A stretch of DNA of 64,000 bases from Andalucia godoyi. Lineage: Eukaryota; Discoba; Jakobea; Jakobida; Andaluciidae. Shown here one piece after another: positions 39,635-48,420 of this stretch. Position numbers and translations under genes: made by a program. A model generated the notes under the pieces. The model saw only the letters and a list, made by a program, of their open reading frames with translations, ran no database searches and was not told the origin of the DNA. Location of the stretch: assembly GCA_009859145.1 (NCBI GenBank), contig VRVR01000030.1:53097-117096 (forward strand), read 5' to 3'. Each line of letters starts with the position of its first letter. The first letter of the stretch is position 1.

Positions 39635-39931
39635 TCATTCACGCCAGTCCATTGTCCTTCCGATGTCCCCCGTCATGCCCGGTACGTCTGGATCGATGTT
39701 GAAATGATGCGCGCAGTATGCATTTTTGAAGAATGCTTCGGCGCACTGGGGGCCTGCCACCTCCTTTCTGAATGGGATTCGCATTCGGTTCCGATGCAAG
39801 ACTGAATACGGACGGTCAGCAAATGATTCGCCGTGCTTCGTGTAAAAAGTAGACGTTGCGTGTACGATATCTGTCTGTTGGGTTCCTTCGTAACTTTTTT
39901 TTTTTAAATAACGAAATTCAAAACAAAACAA
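39635..39931 (-). other. possible last exon of an unrecognised small gene
   Basis: A minus-strand open frame of 98 codons fills the gap between convergent profilin and HRD3 ends. Composition from about residue 17 on is balanced and protein-like (TKHGESFADRPYSVLHRN, then PDVPGMTGDIGRTMDWRE), unlike the low-complexity shadows elsewhere. It has no in-frame ATG near its start (only TTG). If real, it needs an upstream exon, and AG acceptors exist just before the good part (CCCAACAG). I do not recognise the family. Could be chance. Confidence 0.3.
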
Positions 39932-40060
39932 AAAGGTCCTCCGTTGTTCCAGTGTTGCGATGTTGCACTGCGCAAATCAAATGAGCGACGAACACGAAGA
40001 GCAATTCGGAAGGACGCGAGAAACGAATGTTGTGAAAAAGGAAAACATGTCAACAGACAT

Positions 40061-40064
40061 ATAC

Positions 40065-40106
<42 letters not shown>

Positions 40107-40107
40107 C
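40061..40107. repeat. dinucleotide microsatellite (AT)n(AC)n
   Basis: About ten AT units followed by about thirteen AC units, just downstream of the HRD3 stop. Typical compound microsatellite. Confidence 0.9.
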
Positions 40108-40144
40108 CGTAGAGTACAGTACAATGGAGGCATTCTTTTCTTGT

Positions 40145-42238
40145 TCAGCGAGTTGGTTGATCAGAGGGACGCGGCATTCTGATGCGGACAACAAACAGCC
40201 GAATGAGAACAAGAGAAACCACAATCAGCGAGTAGTCCAGGAATGACAGATGTGAGAACACCGCGCCCCAGGCAGACAACTTGTCCCAATTGACGGAAAA
40301 CCACTTTCGGCTCTGCGAAGACGCAGGACCGGCGGACAACGCGCCGGGAACGGTACCAGATTCTGTGGCAGCCGGGCGCGCGGGATCGGCATGTTTTGGA
40401 GAAGGAGAAGACGACGGTGAGGCAGACGAAGACGGAGATGAAGAACCATAGAACCAGGAAACCCACGGGTCCAGTGCTTGTCTCCAAGACATCTTCCACA
40501 GAGCGAGCCGAACAGGGAGGTACGCCTTGTCTGAAGATTGGACCGCAAGGTCGTAGAACCGTTTTGCCAAGTGGTAATCCTGCGGAAGGCCCAGCGCATT
40601 CTCGTGCATGTATCCAAGGTTGAAGAGGGCTTGGGCATTGTGCATGTCGGCCGCTTTTCTGTAATAAAACACTGCCTGGTCCATGTTGGAATGGTCATAG
40701 TAGAAAATATCCCCCATCTTCACCAGCGAATCGACATTTCCCAAACGTGCTGATCGCTTGTACCAATGCTCTCGTTTTCTGCGGATCGCGCGTTGAAATC
40801 TCTGTTCGTCCTTCTCAGCACGCATTTGCTCTTCTGGTGTCAAATGCGCGGAAAGCACATCCATTGGCCCGTCATCTGTCGATCGCATAATTTCCGTGCC
40901 GAGACCGCGTTCGTACATAAACGCCGCATTTGACTGGGCAACCTCGAACCCCAGTTCAGCGGCCTTTTCATACAGCAAAAGCGCGTCTTCAAAGTCACCG
41001 TCCGTGAACTTTTCAAAAGCATCCTCTACAAGTTTCCCCAACGAGCCTTTGTCAACAACACGTGAAAAGTACTGCACGGAACGCTCGCAGTCCAGCGCGA
41101 CCCCCGATCCACGCAAATGGAGAACACCAAGCTGATATATGGCAGATGGTTGCCCTTGCTCTGCCGCAAGAATGTACTGTCGGATCGCAGCCTGGAGATC
41201 CTTCTCGACGCCTTCACCGTTATGGTACAAGAAACCGAGGTTATATTGTGAATCTGCATAACCTTTTTGTGCGGCGATTCCAAAGAGCCTTGCAGCTTCC
41301 TTGGGATCCTTCTTCACCCCAACACCATACAGATACATGTACCCGAGTCCGTTGTAGGCAGCGGGATGGCCAAGCTTGGCAGATCGCTCAAAGTACTCCC
41401 TCGCTGTGTTGTTGTTCGCAGGAACTCCTAATCCGGAAATATACATGTGTCCCATCATTGCCAATGCCGCAGGATCCTCTCTTTCCGCAGCCCGTTGGAA
41501 ATACTCGGCCGCCCGTTGCGGGTGGTCATGCAGGTGCTGGTATCCCGTGTAGCGCATCGCATCCACATTCCCATGATCTGCAGCCTGTTCATAGAACGAC
41601 ACAACCTCCGGCTCGATGCTCTTCTGCGCAAGCACATGCTCATCTGTCAGCGAAATGAACTCCGCGGGTTTGAGATTGGGAATCTCGACAATGGCATGAT
41701 CGGCAACCATCAAATAATATTCCGCAGACGACGAGCATGACTTTGGAACTCCATACCCGTACCGATACCTATACGCCAGTGCCAACTGCGCTTCATGAGA
41801 CCCGCCCATCGCAGCAAAGTAGTAGTATGTGATTGCCTTCGCGTCGTCTTGGTTCGTTCCATGCGCAAGCGCATTGGCCATCGCAACCTCCATCATTCCG
41901 TTGGCAGAACCAAGATCGGCAGCTTGTTGGAAAAGCCGGTGTGCAAAAGAAAGGTTCCTGGGCCCGATTTCCGCTGCCTCGTGCATGTATCCAAGCTGCA
42001 ACAGCGCATCTGCGATCCCTGCGCTTGCCGACTGTTGGAAGTATTCCGCCGCTACTTTCGCATTTCGTGGATGCTCATTGTCTCCAAATCGATACAGCAT
42101 CCCAAGATCATACAGTTCAGACCCAGACACAACGGACTCTTCCGCAGCCACACTACACACCACCGCATTCAACCAAACGACGCTCAATATCAAACAACTC
42201 GATACAATCACAAATACCCTGAGCTGAGTTTCCATCAT
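40145..42238 (-). CDS. SEL1L/HRD3-like ERAD adaptor, Sel1 repeats
   Basis: A 697-residue ER membrane protein. It has a signal peptide (about residues 1-29), then about eleven to twelve Sel1/TPR-like repeats (about 40-580) with the A-x2-LG.MY..G.GV pattern (e.g. LGYMYLYGVGVKKDPKEAARLF), a Ser/Pro-rich segment, and one C-terminal TM (about 660-682) with a short basic tail. Signal peptide, Sel1 arrays and single C-terminal TM are the HRD3/SEL1L layout. That protein holds and stabilises the E3 ligase HRD1 and passes misfolded glycoproteins to it from the ER lumen. The HRD1 gene lies head to head on the other strand. Start is the double ATG at 42238. A bacterial-type Sel1 protein is excluded by the TM layout and context. 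Confidence 0.88.
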   Translation of the reverse strand: MMETQLRVFVIVSSCLILSVVWLNAVVCSVAAEESVVSGSELYDLGMLYRFGDNEHPRNAKVAAEYFQQSASAGIADALLQLGYMHEAAEIGPRNLSFAHRLFQQAADLGSANGMMEVAMANALAHGTNQDDAKAITYYYFAAMGGSHEAQLALAYRYRYGYGVPKSCSSSAEYYLMVADHAIVEIPNLKPAEFISLTDEHVLAQKSIEPEVVSFYEQAADHGNVDAMRYTGYQHLHDHPQRAAEYFQRAAEREDPAALAMMGHMYISGLGVPANNNTAREYFERSAKLGHPAAYNGLGYMYLYGVGVKKDPKEAARLFGIAAQKGYADSQYNLGFLYHNGEGVEKDLQAAIRQYILAAEQGQPSAIYQLGVLHLRGSGVALDCERSVQYFSRVVDKGSLGKLVEDAFEKFTDGDFEDALLLYEKAAELGFEVAQSNAAFMYERGLGTEIMRSTDDGPMDVLSAHLTPEEQMRAEKDEQRFQRAIRRKREHWYKRSARLGNVDSLVKMGDIFYYDHSNMDQAVFYYRKAADMHNAQALFNLGYMHENALGLPQDYHLAKRFYDLAVQSSDKAYLPVRLALWKMSWRQALDPWVSWFYGSSSPSSSASPSSSPSPKHADPARPAATESGTVPGALSAGPASSQSRKWFSVNWDKLSAWGAVFSHLSFLDYSLIVVSLVLIRLFVVRIRMPRPSDQPTR

Positions 42239-42804
42239 TATCTCTGATAAAGCTTAAAAAGTAGGGAAACCCTCCAGACGCGACAACACGAGAGAAGCCT
42301 ACGTGGAAACGTATGAGTGAGTGAGAGTGAGAGTGAGAGAGTGTGTGAGAGAGAGAGAAGGAAAGGGAAGAAAAGGAAAAACAAAAATACATAAATACAT
42401 AAATAATCGGGTCGAAAAACGACAGTCTCTGAACGAGGTTGAAGCTTTCCTCGGAGACACGTCCTCTGTCGGATTCTTCACCTCGATTTTTGGGCTCAAT
42501 TGCCACGTGTGGTCCAAGTGCTTACGGCACGTGATGTCATACCCAATTCTTCTTCTTCATTAAGGTCGTGCATAGCTTTGCATTTGAACTTTCCTCTTCT
42601 CCTTTTCGGATTTCTTTTCTTTAATTACTATTTTTTATTTTTATTTAAAGAACCATCCTTCCCCGTGTTTTATTTTTTTTTAAGTTTTTTGGGGGGCTTC
42701 ATAATCCACACAGCGTGTTCTTGGATATATATACATACGCATACATTAGCATTTTTTCTATTTCTTCTTGTAATAATAATAATAATTTTTTGATTCGCGA
42801 AAGG
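42239..42804. promoter_or_regulatory. shared divergent promoter of HRD3 and HRD1
   Basis: The 566 bases between the two divergent ERAD genes. Two CACGTG palindromes (42504-42509 and 42528-42533), 24 bases apart, sit in ATTGCCACGTGTGG and GGCACGTGATGTCAT. ACGT cores of this sort are bound by bZIP and bHLH factors, and CCACG next to ATTG recalls the animal ER-stress element ERSE-II (ATTGG-N-CCACG), though it is not an exact match. A GAGT/GAGA repeat lies near 42312-42357. TATATATACATA at 42725-42736 is a candidate core for the HRD1 side. The regulatory role is inferred. Confidence 0.45.
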
Positions 42805-44592
42805 ATGTCGATTGCGGGATTAAAGTTTGGGTTCTATTCGTACCTCCTGGTGTCGTTGGCCGCGGCTGGCATATTTATCCACAGAGCGTTTGTTGAGAAT
42901 GTGCAGTATTTTCCTGCGATGATTTATCTTTTGAATTCAAAGACGTCTCTGGCAGTGTTGGGCAATGCGGGGCTTGCGATCCTGTTCAGCATTGGGAAGC
43001 TTGGATCAAAGGTGTTCTTTGGTGCATTGAGAACCAGCGAGATGGAAACGCTCAGTGAGCAAGCCACGGTGTCGAGCATACAAACACTGCTGGCGCTGAC
43101 GATGTTTCACGAAGATTTGTCGATTCAGTTTTCAGTCCTCTTCGCATTTCTGTTCTTCTGCAAGGCGTTTTACTGGCTTGGATCAACGAGATTCAAGTAT
43201 TTGCAACAGACTCCGCAGCAACGCTTGCTTCCAGTGTACAAGGTTGGATCGCTGTTCTTGTTGCTGACTCTCACGGCCACGTATTTCTCGTTCAAGTGCA
43301 CGCAGTCCATATACGAATCATACATGCTGTTGTTCGTGACGGAGTGGCTTATTCTGGCAATCCGAAATGCTACACTGTTCGTCAATTTTGTAGTGTATGC
43401 AAAACAGATCCAGGTTGACGGTACATGGGAGAGGACAGGAACCTTTTTGTTTTATGTCGAGCTTGTGTCGGATTTGCTGCAGTTTGCTGTGTTCACGATC
43501 TTCTTTGTTTTGTTCACTGTCTTGTACGGATTCCCAATCTACTTTCTGCGCGATGTCTTTGCCAGTTTGAAGCGTTTTCAACAACGCATTGACGATATTG
43601 TGCGATACCGCCGTATTTCGGCAAACATTGATCAGTGGTTCCCAACGGTCAACATGATTGATCTGCCAAACGCGGATCATACATGCGTTGTGTGCCGCGA
43701 GGACATGGTGGAGGCAAAGCAGCTACGATGTGGCCACTGCTTCCACCGTCACTGCTTGCTCACTTGGGCGCAGCAAAACAATTCGTGTCCGCTGTGCCGC
43801 TCGAGCATTCTGCAGAGTGGCATGAATATCAATCAGAATCCAGATGCGGGTGTACAACATCGTCCAGGAGCAGAACGGCCCAATCGTGGCATCAATAGAC
43901 CAGCTCAGAACGCAAATGTTCCTAGAAACTTTGGTCAACCTGTTCCATTCGGATTTGCACGACAAGCCCCCCAGCAGCCGCGACCTGCTGCGCCAAGCAC
44001 GCCGTCGTCTGCTCAAACTCCCATGCAACCATCCGCTTCTGACACACCTGCTACTCCTCAGCAGCCGAACTTGGCAGAGGCTCGCCGCATTTTGCTTCAC
44101 CGGTTGAGGTCCATGCAGGACCAGTTGGCGCCATTGATGGAGCTGCCACCGGTCGATGCCTCGGTGACTGGAACCGTCGAAATCCCACGTGCCACGTTGA
44201 CTGCACTAGCAGCTCATGTTTCACATATTCATGCGCATGCTAACGCTGTCGAATCATTATTGCTCGAATTCCTTGCTGGGGATCGAGCGGCATCCAACGC
44301 GTCCATAGAAGGAGATGCGGTTGCAACACAGTCGCCATCCTCGATTGCAGATGCCTCAACATCGAGTGCAAAACACGACGCTCCAGCTGCTGCTGCTGCT
44401 GCTGCTGCTGCTTCTTCTTCCGCACCGATCTCTTCCCAATTCCCCGAGGCTACCCGGCTATCTTCTTCGGCATCTTCGGCATCTTCTCCACGGCCAAGAA
44501 TTCCAGAGGAAGAGGAGAATCCGAATTCTCCGGCAGCAATCATGCGACGAAGGAGGCTGGCACAATTTTCTCGGCAGGATCAAGCCCAGTAA
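42805..44592 (+). CDS. HRD1/synoviolin-like ER ubiquitin ligase (RING-H2)
   Basis: A 595-residue multi-pass ER E3 ligase. The ATG at 42805 gives the expected short N-terminus before TM1; the frame continues up only to GTG 42715 through Asn-rich junk. Six hydrophobic helices fill about residues 5-255. The conserved HRD1 block LSEQATVSSIQTLLALTMF-HEDLS lies after TM2, close to the GxEH...W/ET region of animal and yeast proteins. The RING-H2 (about 293-331) has all ligands: CVVC...CGHCFHRHCLLTW...CPLC. The cytosolic tail is Pro/Gln/Ala-rich and holds a helical segment (about 420-480) that may correspond to the HAF-H/assembly part. With HRD3 next door this supplies both core subunits of the HRD retrotranslocation complex. 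Confidence 0.92.
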   Translation: MSIAGLKFGFYSYLLVSLAAAGIFIHRAFVENVQYFPAMIYLLNSKTSLAVLGNAGLAILFSIGKLGSKVFFGALRTSEMETLSEQATVSSIQTLLALTMFHEDLSIQFSVLFAFLFFCKAFYWLGSTRFKYLQQTPQQRLLPVYKVGSLFLLLTLTATYFSFKCTQSIYESYMLLFVTEWLILAIRNATLFVNFVVYAKQIQVDGTWERTGTFLFYVELVSDLLQFAVFTIFFVLFTVLYGFPIYFLRDVFASLKRFQQRIDDIVRYRRISANIDQWFPTVNMIDLPNADHTCVVCREDMVEAKQLRCGHCFHRHCLLTWAQQNNSCPLCRSSILQSGMNINQNPDAGVQHRPGAERPNRGINRPAQNANVPRNFGQPVPFGFARQAPQQPRPAAPSTPSSAQTPMQPSASDTPATPQQPNLAEARRILLHRLRSMQDQLAPLMELPPVDASVTGTVEIPRATLTALAAHVSHIHAHANAVESLLLEFLAGDRAASNASIEGDAVATQSPSSIADASTSSAKHDAPAAAAAAAAASSSAPISSQFPEATRLSSSASSASSPRPRIPEEEENPNSPAAIMRRRRLAQFSRQDQAQ

Positions 44593-44671
44593 GCATGTGC
44601 GTTGATCGTTTGCTTGTTTGTTTGTTGGACGTTATTTTTATTTTCTTTTTCTTTTCTCTTCAAGGAAGCGT

Positions 44672-46165
44672 TTATCCTCCGTTGACAAAGGTGTTAATCA
44701 AATTGTACAAAGCCATAATAATTGTCAAGACGGACCAGATGAGAATAAAGTATATCCAGTTGACGCTGCGGAACGGCGAAGAAAACGGACCACGTGCTCC
44801 AGGCAAGGATGTCCGCACCATTTTGCGAGAGAAGAAGACGAACAATGCTGGAAGCACGTACTGAATGCCAACCCCTGCAAAGGACCCAGTAATGTTGACA
44901 AGCAGACCAACAGACTGAGTTCCGAACGCAATCAAGATCGGAGGTGTGGCGCAGACGGCTGCAAACACACCCTTCCACTTCTGCTGCTTTTGTGGATTTC
45001 CGGGAAACACGAGTTCGGCCACGTTGTTTCTCAGCGTGATGCAGATCAGTGGGAAGTTCGTGGTCAAAGTAAAGCACGGGAACAGAGCCAGAAAATGCGC
45101 AATTTCTGTGTTTTGATACGATGAAAAATTCAAAGTGTAGAGTTGCTGCAGCTTGCACGGTTCTCCCGGTGAGTTCCCACACGTACTCTTCTTTTCCGAT
45201 GCAAACGCATACACCGCCGAAAAGCAAAGCATAATGTAGGAGACATAAACCAGCATAAAGTCCCCCAGGAACATTCTGAAGATTCCCTTCTTTTGTCGAA
45301 TGGGATCGACAATTGCAGGCAAGGAGTGGTGACACATGAATGCATACACGGCGACTCCGTACAGCTTTGGGATACCAGAAAAGTCAAAGTACGGCACGTC
45401 TTCTCTGGATGCGCCATTTCCCTCTCCGATCCTGATAAACGCAAGGATGATCATCGCCAGAAACGCCACGTTCCGGATTCCAAGAGTGGCCAGCTGCAGG
45501 AACTTGGAAGACTGCATGTCAAAGAACGTGAACGGCACCGTCACCAACGAGAACAAAAACAAGTAGAATCGGTACGTATTGATCTCTGACCAATCTGAAA
45601 TCGGACCTGTGACGCGCTGCAGTGACAGAGGAACGGAGACTGCGTAGATTGCCAAATCCCCAAAGAGATATACAATCAGCACAACGTAGAAGAACACTTG
45701 GCCCTTTCGCCCAAGAAAATTCACTGCCATTTTCACCATTTCAAATCGAGTCGAAATGTCAAAGGGGGACCCAGACGATTTGCTGAGCGCATCCTCGGAA
45801 CTGACGGAAACCGCACTTGCACCGGCACCGGCATCGAGTCTCGACGGTGTCTCTAACGGTGGAGGAGAGTCATGCCTGTGGTCGCCCAACAATGGGGTTT
45901 CCGACGTTTGGCTCTGACCTTCCGAGTTAATAAGCAACGCATTCGCGTGTTTAAGCGCATTTGCATTCGACATGCTTTCAATCACAAACGTAACCGTCAT
46001 GAACGCCAGTGCAGCGAGAAGCAGAAGAACCATTGCACCAAGTATAACTCCTGTGTAATACACATTCAGCGGAAGAGCCAGCGCTCCCATTCCAACGATC
46101 AAATTGAACACGTACACAAACCCAACTATCTTGTTGTACGATCCAAACACCGATCCACCAGCCAT
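44672..46165 (-). CDS. TMEM104-like amino-acid-transporter-fold membrane protein
   Basis: A 497-residue protein with about ten to eleven TM helices of the AAAP/SLC38 fold. The N-terminus MAGGSVFGSYNKIVGFVYVFNLIVGMGALALP matches the start of TMEM104 proteins (single MAGG..., then VGxxYMFNLIVGTGALTMP). That is why the ATG at 46165 is chosen over an upstream ATG at 46345 that would add a 60-residue hydrophobic leader. The acidic Ser-rich loop (about 85-150) separates the second and third helices. Internal PYFDFSGIPKLYGVAVYAFMCHHS is a typical TM segment of this family. Substrate unknown; lysosomal or endomembrane location inferred from homologues. The gene converges on HRD1 with only 79 bases between stops. 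Confidence 0.85.
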   Translation of the reverse strand: MAGGSVFGSYNKIVGFVYVFNLIVGMGALALPLNVYYTGVILGAMVLLLLAALAFMTVTFVIESMSNANALKHANALLINSEGQSQTSETPLLGDHRHDSPPPLETPSRLDAGAGASAVSVSSEDALSKSSGSPFDISTRFEMVKMAVNFLGRKGQVFFYVVLIVYLFGDLAIYAVSVPLSLQRVTGPISDWSEINTYRFYLFLFSLVTVPFTFFDMQSSKFLQLATLGIRNVAFLAMIILAFIRIGEGNGASREDVPYFDFSGIPKLYGVAVYAFMCHHSLPAIVDPIRQKKGIFRMFLGDFMLVYVSYIMLCFSAVYAFASEKKSTCGNSPGEPCKLQQLYTLNFSSYQNTEIAHFLALFPCFTLTTNFPLICITLRNNVAELVFPGNPQKQQKWKGVFAAVCATPPILIAFGTQSVGLLVNITGSFAGVGIQYVLPALFVFFSRKMVRTSLPGARGPFSSPFRSVNWIYFILIWSVLTIIMALYNLINTFVNGG

Positions 46166-46508
46166 TTTTCCTTTTAGTCTGTCTGTCTCCCACTGTATCC
46201 CTGTCGATTGCGGCACGCTGTTGGAGATATTGAAACCCAGATGGAACGACAGAGTTGTGCTCAAACAAACCAACCAACAAAAGAAAGGAAGCAACAGACC
46301 AGAGAAGAAAGAAAGACAACACGCAGTGTATCGCGGACGTCGCATTGTCGGGGATTTCGGATGTTTTGAAATGCCCGAACAAATTCCCGATTGATTGTCA
46401 GAAGCAGCTTTTGAAGCTTCTTGGGTCCCTTTTTGCGTATTTTTCGGGCGACCTGAGAACGGGCAAAGAAGGACGAAAGACAGAAAGAATCGGTAAGAGG
46501 GCGTCGAT

Positions 46509-47179
46509 ATGCATCAAGCACTAAGAATTGGAAGGCTTTCCATCGAGTCTACGGCGTTGTTTGTCTGTGATGTGCAAGAGCGGTTTCGACCGTTGATCCA
46601 CAACTTCGCATCCGTCGTGTACGTGTCATCGCAAATGCTGCAGGTTGCCAAGGTGTTTGGCATGCCGGTGTTCGTCACGGAGCAAAACACAAGTATGCAT
46701 TATTTTATCGCTTTGCTTGTTTTGAACATTTTTGGTGGATGAAAGCGGTTTACTGACCCACTGAGGTACGATAAGAGGCTCTTGGAAAGACTGTGGATGA
46801 ACTCAAGCCGCATGTTCCCGAGAATGCAACGTTTGAAAAGATGAAGTTCAGTATGTTGACCGATGAACTGAATGTGTCGCTGCAGTCCCTTCCAGATATC
46901 AAGTCTGTCATTTTGAATGGGATCGAAGCACACGTCTGTGTGCAGCAGACCGCTCTGGACTTGCTTGCTGAAGGCTATGATGTGCACTTGCTTGTCGACG
47001 GTGTTTCTGCACAGCGACCGACTGACCGATTGGTTGCACTGGAGCGTCTTCGAACGGCAGGATGCTATCTCACCACCTGTGAATCCGCTATCTACGAACT
47101 GATGAAGACTGCTCGACACGAGAAGTTCAAATCCGTGTTGGAAATCGTCAAGAACAAACGACCGGAAGCCGCGCTCTGA
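46509..47179 (+). CDS. isochorismatase-family hydrolase, ISOC1/2-like (two exons)
   Basis: Exons 46509-46692 and 46776-47179 give 195 residues, the normal ISOC length. The 83-base intron starts GTATGC, has TTTACTGAC as a branch-like site and ends AAG in phase 1. Splicing restores EQNTKALGKTVDEL, matching the family's TEQYPKGLGKTVPEL. The cysteine-hydrolase triad is visible: Asp21 in FVCDVQERF, Lys (83 or 85) in FEKMKFSML, and Cys116 in GIEAHVCVQQTALDLL. The C-terminal DRLVALERLRTAGCYLTTCES matches ISOC1/2. No isochorismate pathway is implied in eukaryotes; substrate unknown. No targeting signal is clear. Confidence 0.9.
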
Positions 47180-47546
47180 GGGACGCTGCGCGCTGTCATA
47201 AAGAATGATTAAACACTCGAGCTTGACGATCTTCTTTCTTCGTTACGATCCGTTCGTCGCTGAATCGTTGTCGTTGCCTGCTCTTCTGGTGGTCTTCCCC
47301 CTCGAGAACAAAATTGTCCCTGCGAACGGTGAACGGCAAGTGGTCTGAGCAAACGCATCAATATATGCAGATTGTAGAACTCTTCACTGTTGTTCCCAGT
47401 TTCCTCATCTGCATTTCTTTGTGCCTTTTTTGCAGGACAGTTTGTTTCGCAGGAGGACCAGGAAGAACAAGTACGTACATATTTAAATATATACATACGC
47501 CTACGCTATACACTGAACATGCATATCTACGAAGATGCATGCATAT
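47180..47546. other. intergenic region upstream of the Fanzor fragment
   Basis: 3' flank of the isochorismatase gene. Open frames on both strands here are short and overlap without a domain. Nothing else recognised. Confidence 0.4.
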
Positions 47547-47688
47547 TCAATCTTGCATCCCGTTGCCGAGCAGGGGATAGGCCCCAGCACGCCTCACGGC
47601 GCTCTTCAGATAGATGTTCCGCGCTCCGTCCCCAATCTCGATCCATCGGTGAGCCACTTTCTCAGCGTGACACGTTGTTTCTGAGAAG
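47547..47688 (-). mobile_element. Fanzor C-terminal fragment (third relic)
   Basis: On the minus strand, about 45 codons end in the same tail as the other two copies: GARNIYLKS followed by RRAGAYPLLGN and a stop after GMQD. The upstream part keeps a Cys and AHRW positions that align with the zinc-ribbon/RuvC-III approach in the long copy, but a short insertion separates the Arg and the GARN motif. DNA identity with the long copy is patchy, clearest over GGCGTGCTGGGGCCTATCCCC. There is no recognisable left end, so the fragment is truncated. The frame stays open to 47852 with Arg-rich, non-family sequence, which I do not count. Confidence 0.6.
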
Positions 47689-48024
47689 GGTGCATTTTTT
47701 GATTCTGACGGCCCTAGCAGCAGGCGCTTTCGTGTCCTCAGTTGCAGCGATTGATGCACCTGGAGATACGAGAGGAAGAGGCGGTCTCTTAGGAGATATG
47801 CGGGACGTAGGCGGCCGTGTATCGAGCGGCGTAGGCGTAGGCGAAGCGTCATCCCAGCGCACTCACGCCCATTTTTGAATAAAAAAGCGAAACCAACGAA
47901 TGATAGAATAGATAGCTATGCATGGCAATGACGCGTCATTATTCAACGGTGCGGTACCTTAATTACGCCGTGTCCAACATTCGTTTTCAGGTGGTTCGGA
48001 AGGCGCCGTGGGCTGAACCTGGTT

Positions 48025-48324
48025 TGTCTGTTTGGCTGCTGAACCCGAGTTGGACGGCATCATCGACGGAGATGAGGTGGTGATTGTTGCGAGGAAAATC
48101 AAGATGCAAGTAGATTACCCACTGGATCGGCCATGCAAGTTTGCGGTTGCTCCCCCAAACGGGGCTTCTCATTTCACTCGACGCCGCACGCAGAATACAC
48201 ATGGAGCCGCAACGCAACTGCTGGCAAGTACGACATATGGGGTCATTCATTAACTGGCCTTTGTTTCGGTGGCGTGAATTGGGACCCTGAGTATCAAAAG
48301 TACACTCTGCTGGTGGACTCGTAG
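48025..48324 (+). pseudogene. decayed gene with YDIWGHSL motif
   Basis: Two plus-strand pieces in different frames look like one broken gene. The first (48032-48180) reads DGDEVVIVARKIKMQVDYPL and continues to ASHFTRR. The second (about 48190-48324) reads GKYDIWGHSLTGLCFGGVNW followed by YTLLVDS and a stop. This resembles an uncharacterised family I recall from protists and large DNA viruses in which a 'Y-D-P-L-D-R' strand and an 'HFTR' motif precede a helix, then KYGIWGH and a VDS end. The helix between the halves is missing, so this is a deletion plus frameshift. Family recall is low confidence; that it is broken is clearer. Confidence 0.4.
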
Positions 48325-48420
48325 CAAAGATCATGCACCGGTTAAACACGACACAGCACGAGGCTGGAGCACCAAGAAGAAAAAAAGAAGATGAATTGTT
48401 TTAATTAAGAAAACTAAAAA

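Noticed and set aside
40061-40107. AT/AC tract as a CRISPR-like or origin element
   Set aside because: Simple dinucleotide repeat without spacers or conserved unit; CRISPR arrays are not expected in this eukaryotic setting.
42715-42804. Longer HRD1 N-terminus from GTG 42715
   Set aside because: Non-ATG start and Asn-rich translation of a TAA microsatellite; ATG 42805 gives the expected short N-terminus before TM1.
46165-46345. Upstream ATG (46345) for the TMEM104-like gene
   Set aside because: It would add a hydrophobic 60-residue leader absent from the family; MAGG... at 46165 matches family starts.
47390-47878. Plus-strand 162-codon frame across the Fanzor fragment
   Set aside because: Antisense to the recognisable GARNIYL tail; it contains no domain and its Gly/Arg-rich end is the complement of Arg/Pro-rich sequence.
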